Positions 42,592-49,548 of a DNA stretch of 64,000 bases are shown piece by piece (positions within the stretch are counted from its first letter, which is position 1; each line of letters begins with the position of its first letter). The position numbers were made by a program, and so were the translations under genes. A model generated the notes under the pieces. That model was not told the origin of the DNA. It did not search any database and saw only the letters and a list, made by a program, of their open reading frames with translations. The stretch lies in NCBI GenBank assembly GCA_031556065.1, contig JAVBTR010000079.1, forward strand, positions 28,899 through 92,898, given 5' to 3'. This DNA is from JAVBTR01 sp031556065. Its GTDB lineage: Bacteria; Bacillota; Clostridia; Christensenellales; Aristaeellaceae.

Positions 42592-43683
42592 TTGAAAAAG
42601 ATCATTTCCTTATTGCTTTTATGGGCACTGATGCTATTTCCCTTTCAATGCCTGGGGGAACCTGTTATGGCCACCATTTTGGAAAATCCCGCCCCTTCGG
42701 ATTTTTCCGAGGTTCATTGCGAGGACCCGGATTGTTTCTGGAACCTGCCCATGGGCCTTATGGACGAAGAAGCCATTTGGAAGGCCATGATGTCGCCTAT
42801 GACAGTCATCCAGGGCGACCAGCGCGCCATGGTCAAAATTTACCAAGAGCCGGATACGGCCTCCAAGGCTGTGGGGGAAGTTACCTGCGAATCCCAGGGC
42901 CTGCACATTTTAGAAACCCTGGCTAATGGCTGGGCGCATGTGGAAGTTTATTCATCCTCTGCCGCAAAAAGCAAGGTGAAAGTTTACGCTCAGCAGATTC
43001 ACGGTTATGTGAAAACCGATAAATTTGCCGTTAAGCAGCCCAATGAGACCTACGGGCTTTTAATCGACAAGCATACCCAGCGGATGTACGTTTTTAAAGA
43101 GGGCAAGCTGTTCACAGAGCTGCTTATTTCCACAGGCCTTGTTAACTCCGATCAGCCCTATAACGAAACCCCCGCCGGGGAATTTATGATGGTTAGCCGC
43201 TCCGGCGGGTTCTGGTCGGGCAATATGTACTGCGACATGGGGCTTCGGATAAACGCTGGCATTTTGATGCACGAGGTCCCCTGCCTGATTAGCGACAAGG
43301 GTGAACGCTACTACGCGCCCTTTGAAAAGGCCCTGGGCCGCAAAGCCAGCCATGGCTGCGTCCGCATTCAGGGGAAAGAAAACGAAGACGGGATTAGCAT
43401 GACCTGGCTTTGGAACAACATCAAGGTCAATACCAAGGTGCTTATCTGGGATGATGTGGGCCGACCCATTGTACCGCCGGATTACGATATGCCCGTTTAT
43501 TACAATGAAAACGGCGGCAAATACTATCATCTGGATCAAAACTGCCCTTCCGTTAAGGACCGTTACCTGCCGCTAACCGAGCTGATTTACGGCGAGCTGG
43601 ACGAAAAGCACCCAGAATTAACCCCCTGTTCGAAATGCAAGCCGCCGCTGAAATTATCAGAAATAGCCAAACAGAACCAATAG
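42592..43683 (+). CDS. L,D-transpeptidase (YkuD) with N-terminal SH3-like domain
   Basis: A 363-residue exported protein: a signal peptide to about residue 22 (LLLLWALMLFPFQCLG), an SH3-like region (residues 60-140) that may bind peptidoglycan, and a YkuD catalytic domain with the active-site motif KASHGCVRIQ near residue 253. It makes 3-3 cross-links or attaches proteins to peptidoglycan. The C-terminal 70 residues contain two cysteine pairs (CPSVKDR, CSKCKPP) that look like a small zinc or disulphide module. TTG 42592 has AAAGGAG upstream; no ATG fits. Confidence 0.86.
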   Translation: MKKIISLLLLWALMLFPFQCLGEPVMATILENPAPSDFSEVHCEDPDCFWNLPMGLMDEEAIWKAMMSPMTVIQGDQRAMVKIYQEPDTASKAVGEVTCESQGLHILETLANGWAHVEVYSSSAAKSKVKVYAQQIHGYVKTDKFAVKQPNETYGLLIDKHTQRMYVFKEGKLFTELLISTGLVNSDQPYNETPAGEFMMVSRSGGFWSGNMYCDMGLRINAGILMHEVPCLISDKGERYYAPFEKALGRKASHGCVRIQGKENEDGISMTWLWNNIKVNTKVLIWDDVGRPIVPPDYDMPVYYNENGGKYYHLDQNCPSVKDRYLPLTELIYGELDEKHPELTPCSKCKPPLKLSEIAKQNQ

Positions 43684-43696
43684 AAATGCGTTTTCC

Positions 43697-43725
43697 TTGA
43701 CAATCGTTCACAAAAGGGATACAAT
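43697..43725 (+). promoter_or_regulatory. Strong promoter upstream of the RNase Y leader
   Basis: TTGACA 43697-43702 and TACAAT 43720-43725 have a 17-base spacer. It lies right after the L,D-transpeptidase stop and 300 bases before the RNase Y start, so transcripts would carry a long leader or end as a small RNA. Confidence 0.75.
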
Positions 43726-43731
43726 ATGCTG

Positions 43732-43971
43732 TGATCGGCAGTATGTAGCTTTATAATAGGTACGTACTTTGGCTGTTTTTCTGATAAAGTATCCCGTTTT
43801 GATTTCTTTATTCAGTCATGTTTTGGCTGTTTTGCAAGAAAGGTTACGGCAATTCGCCGTCGGCTTTATTCTTAGTGCGTCATTTTAGTTGAATAATGCT
43901 GTGTAAGAACTGGAAAAGTATCAATTGAAAAACAGGCTGCCGCTGTAGAAGCTTCTTCTGCGCGGCTTTTT
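43732..43971 (+). ncRNA. Leader or small RNA ending in an intrinsic terminator
   Basis: The gene-free stretch 43684-44025 holds a transcript candidate of about 240 nt from the strong promoter to a terminator (GCCGC 43939-43943 with GCGGC 43962-43966, inner AGAAG/CTTCT, then TTTTT 43967-43971). Another stem, ACGGC/GCCGT, is at 43846-43860. It also has a direct repeat TTGGCTGTTTT (43769 and 43824 areas). It may be an attenuated leader of rny or an independent ncRNA; I recognise no 6S or T-box element in it. Confidence 0.5.
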
Positions 43972-44025
43972 GTCGGTTAAATTGAATGAAAAATAAGATT
44001 GAAAACGAGGGAGGGGAACTAACAA

Positions 44026-45570
44026 GTGATGCCAATTTGGGTTGCCATTGTGGCTATTTTGGTATTGGCTGCCGGTGGTTTTTTCATGGGCATGGCCTAC
44101 CGAAAAAATGTGGCGGAAGCAAAGATTGGCCGTACGGAAGAATATGCAAAAACCCTGTATGAGGATGCAGTCCGTAAGGCTGAGGATTATAAAAAAGAAA
44201 AGGTTTTGGAAGCCAAGGAAGACATTCTTCGTTCCAAAACAGAAAACGACCGGGAAATTCGGGAACGCCGCAACGAAGTACAGCGGGCCGAGCGCCGAAT
44301 CATCCAGCGGGAAGAAACGTTGGACAAGAAGTCCGATAACTTAGAAGCCCGCGAAGAATCCTTAAACAAGAAAAACGACGAAATCTCCAAGCTGCGGGAG
44401 GAAGCGGAAGGCTTTCACCTAAAGCAGATTCAAGAACTGGAACGCATCGCCGGACAAACCCAGGACGAGGCCCGCCAGGTGCTGGTAGACCGGATCCAGC
44501 GCGACGCTTTCCACGATGCCGCCGCCATGGTGCGGGATATCGAAAGCAAAGCCAAGGAAGAGGCCGACAAAAAGGCCCGAAACATCGTTTCCCTGGCCAT
44601 TCAAAAGTGCGCGGCCGATCATGTGGCGGAAAGCACTGTTTCCGTTATTAACCTGCCTAACGACGACATGAAGGGCCGCATTATCGGCCGTGAAGGCCGC
44701 AACATCCGCGCCCTTGAAACCGCCACTGGTGTAGACCTGATCATCGACGATACCCCTGAAGCGGTCATTGTTTCCGCTTTCGATCCGGTTCGCCGTGAAA
44801 TCGCCCGCGTGGCTGTGGAAAAGCTGATTATGGATGGCCGTATCCACCCCGCCCGCATTGAGGAAATGGTGGAAAAAGCCCGCAAGGAAGTGGATAACCA
44901 AATCCGCGAAGCAGGCGAACAGGCCGTGTTTGAAACCAACCAGCACTCCATTCACCCGGAACTGGTGAAAATTCTGGGCCGCCTCCGTTACCGTACCAGC
45001 TATGGCCAGAATGTGTTGAAGCACTCCATTGAAGTGAGCCACCTGGCAGGCCTTATGGCCGCGGAACTGGGCGCAGACGTGGCTTTGGCCAAGCGTGCAG
45101 GCCTCCTGCACGATATCGGCAAGGCTGTAGACCATGAATCTGAAGGCACCCACGTATCCCTGGGCGGCGAGCTGGCTCGGAAATACCGTGAAAGCCCCGA
45201 TGTGATCCACTGCATCCTGGCCCACCACAATGACGTGGAGCCCCAGACAGTTGAAGCGGTTTTGGTGCAGGCAGCCGATGCTATCTCCGCCGCACGCCCT
45301 GGCGCACGCCGCGAGAGCATTGAAAATTACATCAAGCGCCTTGAAAAGCTAGAAGAAATTGCCAACTCCTTTACCGGCGTTGAAAAATGCTTTGCTATCC
45401 AATCCGGCCGAGAAGTTCGCATCATGGTCAAGCCCGACGATGTTACCGATGAGGGCACGAAGATTCTGGCCATTGAGATCGCCAAGAAGATCGAAAAGGA
45501 CTTGGAATACCCCGGTCAAATCCGCGTGAATGTGATCCGCGAGACCCGGGCCACAGAGTTCGCGAAATAA
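44026..45570 (+). CDS. rny: Ribonuclease Y
   Basis: A 514-residue membrane-anchored endoribonuclease that starts mRNA decay. An N-terminal helix (IWVAIVAILVLAAGGFFMG), a coiled coil (residues 40-180), a KH domain with GRIIGREGRNIRALE, and an HD domain with HDIGKAVDHE are all in order. The length matches the Bacillus protein. GTG 44026 is chosen since GAGGGG lies nine bases before it; ATG 44029 is possible. A terminator-like leader precedes it, and a strong terminator follows. Confidence 0.96.
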   Translation: MMPIWVAIVAILVLAAGGFFMGMAYRKNVAEAKIGRTEEYAKTLYEDAVRKAEDYKKEKVLEAKEDILRSKTENDREIRERRNEVQRAERRIIQREETLDKKSDNLEAREESLNKKNDEISKLREEAEGFHLKQIQELERIAGQTQDEARQVLVDRIQRDAFHDAAAMVRDIESKAKEEADKKARNIVSLAIQKCAADHVAESTVSVINLPNDDMKGRIIGREGRNIRALETATGVDLIIDDTPEAVIVSAFDPVRREIARVAVEKLIMDGRIHPARIEEMVEKARKEVDNQIREAGEQAVFETNQHSIHPELVKILGRLRYRTSYGQNVLKHSIEVSHLAGLMAAELGADVALAKRAGLLHDIGKAVDHESEGTHVSLGGELARKYRESPDVIHCILAHHNDVEPQTVEAVLVQAADAISAARPGARRESIENYIKRLEKLEEIANSFTGVEKCFAIQSGREVRIMVKPDDVTDEGTKILAIEIAKKIEKDLEYPGQIRVNVIRETRATEFAK

Positions 45571-45580
45571 GAACATATGC

Positions 45581-45616
45581 AACCCCCCGAAAGCAAATAC
45601 CTTCGGGGGGTTTTTG
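45581..45616 (+). terminator. Intrinsic terminator of rny
   Basis: AACCCCCCGAA (45581-45591) and TTCGGGGGGTT (45602-45612) form an 11-bp stem with a ten-base loop, followed by TTTTTG. Confidence 0.9.
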
Positions 45617-46069
45617 TTACCCATTCAACAACTTGGTAAGCTCCGCATCCAGCAGCTGCTTCATCTCATCCAATTCTCCATCGGATGGCAGATACTTTTC
45701 CGCATACATTTCTTCCTTGGGCAGCTTCCAAACCGGCCCGGGATTGGGGGTATCCCCTGCCCTGCGGGGAAAGAAATGCCAGTGCATGTGCACTCCCGCT
45801 CCCTGGCCTAACAGCTCATAGTTCATCTTGTCGGGCTTGAAGGCATTGTAAGCCGCCTCCGCCACCAAAGACATTTCCTGCAAAAACTTTTCCCGAAACG
45901 GCTTTTCTAAAAAGTGAATCTCCGTGGCGCAAACCTTGCAAAGAAACAGCGTATACCCCTTAAACCGTTGATGATCGCCTAAAACCACATACCCTGTTTC
46001 CAGCTCCCGAACAAAATACTTGTTTTGCCCGGCTAAGGTTTGCTGTATCCTTATACAAACATCGCACAT
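45617..46069 (-). CDS. HIT-family hydrolase
   Basis: A 150-residue histidine-triad protein. The HxHxHxx motif is HMHWHFFPR near residue 94. An N-terminal CDVC pair at residues 2-5 and CKVC near 45 suggest a zinc site like that of some diadenosine-polyphosphate hydrolases. The substrate is a nucleotide-type phosphoester by family; the C-terminus, with EEMYAEKYLPSDGELDEMKQ, is not informative. ATG 46069 follows AAGGAGG, three bases after the stop of the preceding gene, so the two are one operon. Confidence 0.87.
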   Translation of the reverse strand: MCDVCIRIQQTLAGQNKYFVRELETGYVVLGDHQRFKGYTLFLCKVCATEIHFLEKPFREKFLQEMSLVAEAAYNAFKPDKMNYELLGQGAGVHMHWHFFPRRAGDTPNPGPVWKLPKEEMYAEKYLPSDGELDEMKQLLDAELTKLLNG

Positions 46070-46071
46070 GC

Positions 46072-46563
46072 TTAATGGCCTCCTTCAAGTAAAATCTGCC
46101 GCATTCTATTAAACTCTTCAAAAGGAAAGGTACCCCACTCCTGCTCGTAGACCGCAAGCTTTTCGCCATCAGCGTATTCCTTAAAGGCACTTAGGACCGT
46201 TTTGAAAAATCTTGCGAAAGAAATCTCACCCGACAAATACAATTTTTCAATCGGCTCATCTTTAAGTCCATCCCCTTCAAAGCAAAGATCAAAGGCTTCT
46301 TTAGCTGCTAAAGCAACACGGTATTGCATACTTTTTCCATTTTTAGTAAGGGTGATGATCTCCGCGCGGGGTTCGCTTTGCCAGCACAGGTATCTTGTGG
46401 CTTGATCCAACAAGGTCATTTCGCATAAATTTCGAAGCAAACTTCTCGGCGCATCGTTGCCAAGATAATACGAGTTTGTAACGATCACCGATTCAGTTGC
46501 ATTTGAAATGATTACTTCAAACCATCTTGCTTCAACAGCAAAAATCTTAAAATCAAACATCAT
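46072..46563 (-). CDS. Hypothetical 163-residue protein
   Basis: I do not recognise this family. The protein is soluble, rich in Glu/Lys/Phe, with no clear motif; the region VEARWFEVIISNATESVIVTN is beta-rich and the C-terminus helical. ATG 46563 (or 46560) is favoured because the upstream start at 46593 lacks a ribosome site. It is followed after 2 bases by the HIT gene, so it may act in the same pathway. The sigma-A promoter at 46616-46644 drives the pair. Confidence 0.6.
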   Translation of the reverse strand: MMFDFKIFAVEARWFEVIISNATESVIVTNSYYLGNDAPRSLLRNLCEMTLLDQATRYLCWQSEPRAEIITLTKNGKSMQYRVALAAKEAFDLCFEGDGLKDEPIEKLYLSGEISFARFFKTVLSAFKEYADGEKLAVYEQEWGTFPFEEFNRMRQILLEGGH

Positions 46564-46615
46564 GCCGCTCAGCCCCTTTCGGCTCTTTTCCATGAAAAAG
46601 CGTTATTCATTTAGA

Positions 46616-46644
46616 ATTATACCTTTGTATGTATATTGCGTCAA
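46616..46644 (-). promoter_or_regulatory. sigma-A promoter of the hypothetical/HIT operon
   Basis: On the minus strand TTGACG (46639-46644) and TATAAT (46616-46621) have a 17-base spacer. Confidence 0.75.
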
Positions 46645-46659
46645 GCAACTGGATGATCA

Positions 46660-46692
46660 TAAAAAAGCAGACCGCCAAAAACGGAGGTCTGC
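46660..46692 (-). terminator. Terminator of the toxin-antitoxin operon
   Basis: GCAGACC 46667-46673 and GGTCTGC 46686-46692 (with inner CC/GG) form a hairpin; on the minus strand the T run is 46661-46666. It ends transcription coming from 47417-46847 before it reaches the next promoter. Confidence 0.65.
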
Positions 46693-46710
46693 TCAAAGCC
46701 TTGTAAATGC

Positions 46711-46800
46711 TTACTTGCTTGCTTCCTCGATCGAGATAAGAAACCACGCAAACACACATCTTCTACGCGGGAAGTATAGGAGTAGCGTAGGAATAAACGA
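46711..46800. repeat. Degenerate copies of sequence from the 3' side of the GGGtGRT gene
   Basis: 46711-46734 matches 47642-47665, the last codons of the GGGtGRT gene, in about 21 of 24 bases and still spells IEEASK plus stop on the minus strand. 46777-46800 (TAGGAGTA then GTAGGAATA) matches 47558-47581 in about 19 of 23 bases. Both pairs are in direct orientation on either side of the toxin-antitoxin genes. Confidence 0.45.
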
Positions 46801-46846
46801 TGCTCATACACTACGTACTGGAACGTACTGCGACAAAGCCTTTATG

Positions 46847-47149
46847 TTACAAATGCCTTGTCATATCCATTCTTTCGTGTAGAACACGCATTACAATTAT
46901 TGTATCTTGAATAATGCGGTAATAGAGAATGTATGGTCTAACATAGAGCTTATAATAGCTACGTTGGCTACGCTTGCCAATGAAAATCTGCGTAGCGGAG
47001 TATGGAAATTCAGCTGCCTTTTCTAGCACTTTCATTATATTAGCATACAAATCATCAGCAGCGGATGGATTGTCTAAAGCGATATAGATAAGCGCTTGGT
47101 TGACATCCTCCTGTGCTAGGGGCAAAATCTTAACGTCCATTAAGCCCAT
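46847..47149 (-). CDS. RelE/ParE-type toxin
   Basis: A 100-residue RelE/ParE-superfamily protein that in this fold either cuts mRNA on the ribosome or inhibits gyrase. The pattern VKILPLAQEDVNQALIYIA, then FPYSATQ and the basic KLYVRPYILYYRI, followed by VMRVLHERMD, is typical. ATG 47149 follows GGAGGG by nine bases and overlaps the antitoxin by 20 bases. Its tight overlap supports a functional toxin-antitoxin module. Confidence 0.85.
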   Translation of the reverse strand: MGLMDVKILPLAQEDVNQALIYIALDNPSAADDLYANIMKVLEKAAEFPYSATQIFIGKRSQRSYYKLYVRPYILYYRIIQDTIIVMRVLHERMDMTRHL

Positions 47150-47408
47150 CTGCTAAAGCCCTCCAGTTCTTGGCAGCATCCGCCAGCGAAACAGGCTGAG
47201 TCCCTGAAGCCAACTGTTCTTCTGCTTCTAATAACTTTTCGCGAAGCTCTAGGCTAGCCTCACGGCGATTGTATGCTTCTATGCTCTGAACAACCAAATC
47301 GCCTTCACCATTTTTTGTGATAAAGACAGGTTCATTGCTTTCTTTACAAAACCGCGAAATCTCATTGTACTCGTTGCGAATCGATGTAGATGGACGAATA
47401 GTAGTCAT
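47130..47408 (-). CDS. Phd/YefM-type antitoxin
   Basis: A 92-residue antitoxin. The N-terminal part, IRPSTSIRNEYNEISRFCKE and EPVFITKNGEGDLVVQSIE, is the DNA-binding Phd/YefM fold; the C-terminal helical stretch neutralises the toxin. ATG 47408 has AGGAGG seven bases upstream; the GTG 47417 is inside the ribosome site. A consensus promoter lies upstream, so autoregulation is expected. Confidence 0.88.
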   Translation of the reverse strand: MTTIRPSTSIRNEYNEISRFCKESNEPVFITKNGEGDLVVQSIEAYNRREASLELREKLLEAEEQLASGTQPVSLADAAKNWRALADGLNGR

Positions 47409-47450
47409 CGCTTGCACCTCCTAAAGAAATTCTATCATCTTACGTCTAGA

Positions 47451-47479
47451 ATTATATCACCGTCATTATCCCGGGTCAA
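47451..47479 (-). promoter_or_regulatory. sigma-A promoter of the toxin-antitoxin operon
   Basis: On the minus strand TTGACC (47474-47479) and TATAAT (47451-47456) with a 17-base spacer lie 43 bases before the antitoxin start; Phd/YefM proteins usually repress such promoters. Confidence 0.72.
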
Positions 47480-47500
47480 GTGCATGGAATATTTTATCCA

Positions 47501-47537
47501 TAAAAAACCGCCCTGCGAAATCAATCACAAGGCGGTT
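47501..47537 (-). terminator. Terminator of the NifU-like/GGGtGRT operon
   Basis: AACCGCC 47506-47512 pairs with GGCGGTT 47531-47537; the minus-strand T run is at 47502-47507. It ends transcripts of the 47642-49354 operon about 105 bases past the last stop. Confidence 0.65.
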
Positions 47538-47641
47538 AAAAATGTAGGAACCCACTGTAGGAGTAATGTAGGAATAGACTGTTATTTAGCAACATTTACC
47601 GTTATTAACTGGGTCTAAAACCCACTAATTACGCCGTTTTC

Positions 47642-48640
47642 TTACTTGCTGGCTTCTTCGATCGCCACAGCCACAGCCACGGTCGCGCCGACCATGGGAT
47701 TATTTCCCATGCCGATGAGGCCCATCATTTCCACGTGAGCAGGAACGGAGGAGGAGCCTGCGAACTGGGCATCGCCGTGCATACGGCCCATGGTATCGGT
47801 CATGCCGTAGGAGGCAGGGCCGGCAGCCATGTTATCCGGGTGCAGGGTACGGCCAGTGCCGCCGCCGGAAGCGACGGAGAAGTACTTCTTGCCGTTTTCG
47901 ATGGCCCACTTTTTGTAGGTACCTGCAACGGGGTGCTGGAATCTGGTGGGGTTGGTGGAGTTGCCGGTGATGGATACGTCCACGCCTTCGGAACGCATGA
48001 TGGCAACGCCTTCGTTCACATCGTCTGCACCGTAACAGCGAACCTTGGCCTTGTCCCCTTCGGAATAAGCCTTTTCGCTGGTAATTTTCAGTTCGCCCGT
48101 GTAGTAATCATACTTGGTATCTACAAAGGTGAAGCCGTTGATGCGGGAGATCACGCAAGCGGCATCCTTGCCAAGGCCGTTTAGGATAACCCGCAGGGGC
48201 TCTTTGCGTACCTTGTTGGCCGTGCGGGCGATACCGATAGCGCCTTCAGCGGCGGCGAAGGATTCGTGGCCAGCTAAAAAAGCAAAGCACTTGGTGTCTT
48301 CCCGAAGCAGCATGGCCGCCAAGTTGCCGTGGCCATGGCCAACGTCGCGCTGATCGGCAACGGAACCGGGAATGCAGAAGGCCTGGAGGCCATCGCCGAT
48401 GGCTTCTGCCGCGGCAGATGCATTGGTAAGGCCTTTCTTTACAGCGATGCCAGCGCCCAGAATGTATGCCCAAACGGCGTTTTCAAAAGCGATGGGCTGG
48501 ATGCCGCGAACGATGGAATCCACATCGATGCCTTTGGCGTCCAACATTTCTTTTACTTCATCAAGGGTTTTGAAGCCATACTGATCCAATACTTTTTGGA
48601 TTTTGGCAATTCGTCTTTCATATCCTTCAAATTGAGCCAT
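47642..48640 (-). CDS. GGGtGRT protein, uncharacterised conserved family
   Basis: A 332-residue protein of the GGGtGRT family, named for its SVASGGGTGRTLHPDN motif near residue 250. Other conserved stretches are GHGHGNLAAMLL near 100 and GNSTNPTRFQHPVAGTYKKW near 220. The biochemical role is not known; the family co-occurs with NifU-like scaffolds, as here. ATG 48640 follows GAGGTG; the longer frame from 48661 lacks a site. It lies 21 bases after the scaffold gene, and a terminator is about 105 bases past its stop. Confidence 0.9.
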   Translation of the reverse strand: MAQFEGYERRIAKIQKVLDQYGFKTLDEVKEMLDAKGIDVDSIVRGIQPIAFENAVWAYILGAGIAVKKGLTNASAAAEAIGDGLQAFCIPGSVADQRDVGHGHGNLAAMLLREDTKCFAFLAGHESFAAAEGAIGIARTANKVRKEPLRVILNGLGKDAACVISRINGFTFVDTKYDYYTGELKITSEKAYSEGDKAKVRCYGADDVNEGVAIMRSEGVDVSITGNSTNPTRFQHPVAGTYKKWAIENGKKYFSVASGGGTGRTLHPDNMAAGPASYGMTDTMGRMHGDAQFAGSSSVPAHVEMMGLIGMGNNPMVGATVAVAVAIEEASK

Positions 48641-48661
48641 TATTCTCACCTCTTTACGCAA

Positions 48662-49354
48662 TTATTGATGGCGGGGATCGATGTACTTGGCGGCGTTGGC
48701 GAAACGGCCATAGGTACCCACGTTCTTTTCGTAGGCTTCCTTGGGATCCACGCCCTTTTTGATGGCATCCATCATCTTGCCAAGGTGAACGAACTGGTAG
48801 CCGATAACCTGGCTGTCTTCATCTAAGGCGATTTTGAGCACATAGCCTTCAGCCATTTCCAGGTAGCGAACGCCCTTTTCCAACGTGGAGTACATGGTAC
48901 CCACCTGGCTCCTTAGGCCCTTACCCAGGTCTTCCAAGCCCGCGCCAATGGGTAGCCCATCTTCAGAAAAAGCGGACTGGGTGCGGCCATAGACGATCTG
49001 CAGGAACAGTTCCCGCATGGCGGTGTTAATTGCATCGCAAACCAAGTCGGTATTGAGGGCTTCCAGCACAGTCTTGCCAGGCAAGAATTCAGCGGCCATA
49101 GCGGCGGAGTGAGTCATGCCGGAGCAGCCAATGGTTTCTACCAGGGCTTCCTGGATGATCCCTTCCTTCACGTTCAGGGTCAACTTGCAGGTTCCCTGTT
49201 GGGGAGCACACCAGCCGATACCGTGGGTCAGGCCGGAAATGTCTTTAATTTCTTTGGATTGCACCCAGCGGCCTTCTTCGGGAATGGGAGCGGGGCCGTG
49301 ATTCGGGCCTTTTTTGACACAAATCATTTCTTCTACTTCGCGAGAATATTGCAT
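48662..49354 (-). CDS. NifU-like iron-sulfur cluster assembly scaffold
   Basis: A 230-residue IscU/NifU-like scaffold with the cysteine positions GWCAPQQGTCKLT near residue 45-53 and IGCSGMTHSAAMAAEFLPGKT near 75, the sites that hold transient clusters in this family. The C-terminus (residues 110-230) is an extension with no clear domain. ATG 49354 follows GGAGGAACC. It is the first gene of a two-gene operon with the GGGtGRT protein; no IscS or Suf gene is nearby. Confidence 0.85.
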   Translation of the reverse strand: MQYSREVEEMICVKKGPNHGPAPIPEEGRWVQSKEIKDISGLTHGIGWCAPQQGTCKLTLNVKEGIIQEALVETIGCSGMTHSAAMAAEFLPGKTVLEALNTDLVCDAINTAMRELFLQIVYGRTQSAFSEDGLPIGAGLEDLGKGLRSQVGTMYSTLEKGVRYLEMAEGYVLKIALDEDSQVIGYQFVHLGKMMDAIKKGVDPKEAYEKNVGTYGRFANAAKYIDPRHQ

Positions 49355-49406
49355 CGAATCGGTTCCTCCTTCTGCGTTAGAACTCTTCATATGATTACCA
49401 AATGTT

Positions 49407-49435
49407 AGTATACAATAAAATCGTTATTTTTTCAA
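49407..49435 (-). promoter_or_regulatory. sigma-A promoter of the scaffold/GGGtGRT operon
   Basis: On the minus strand TTGAAA (49430-49435) and TATACT (49407-49412) have a 17-base spacer. Confidence 0.72.
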
Positions 49436-49548
49436 CGGAAAAACCAAAAGCATTTGCGAATGTAAAAAATTTCAGATAAATACAGTTAAGGGCTGGGAAT
49501 AACAAGTGAAATACGTTATAATGGGAATATTGGAGGGAGGCGCTAATT

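Noticed and set aside
43732..43971. 6S RNA or T-box leader upstream of rny
   Set aside because: No long rod-like central bubble nor the T-box GGTGG-type sequence could be recognised; it remains an unclassified leader or RNA.
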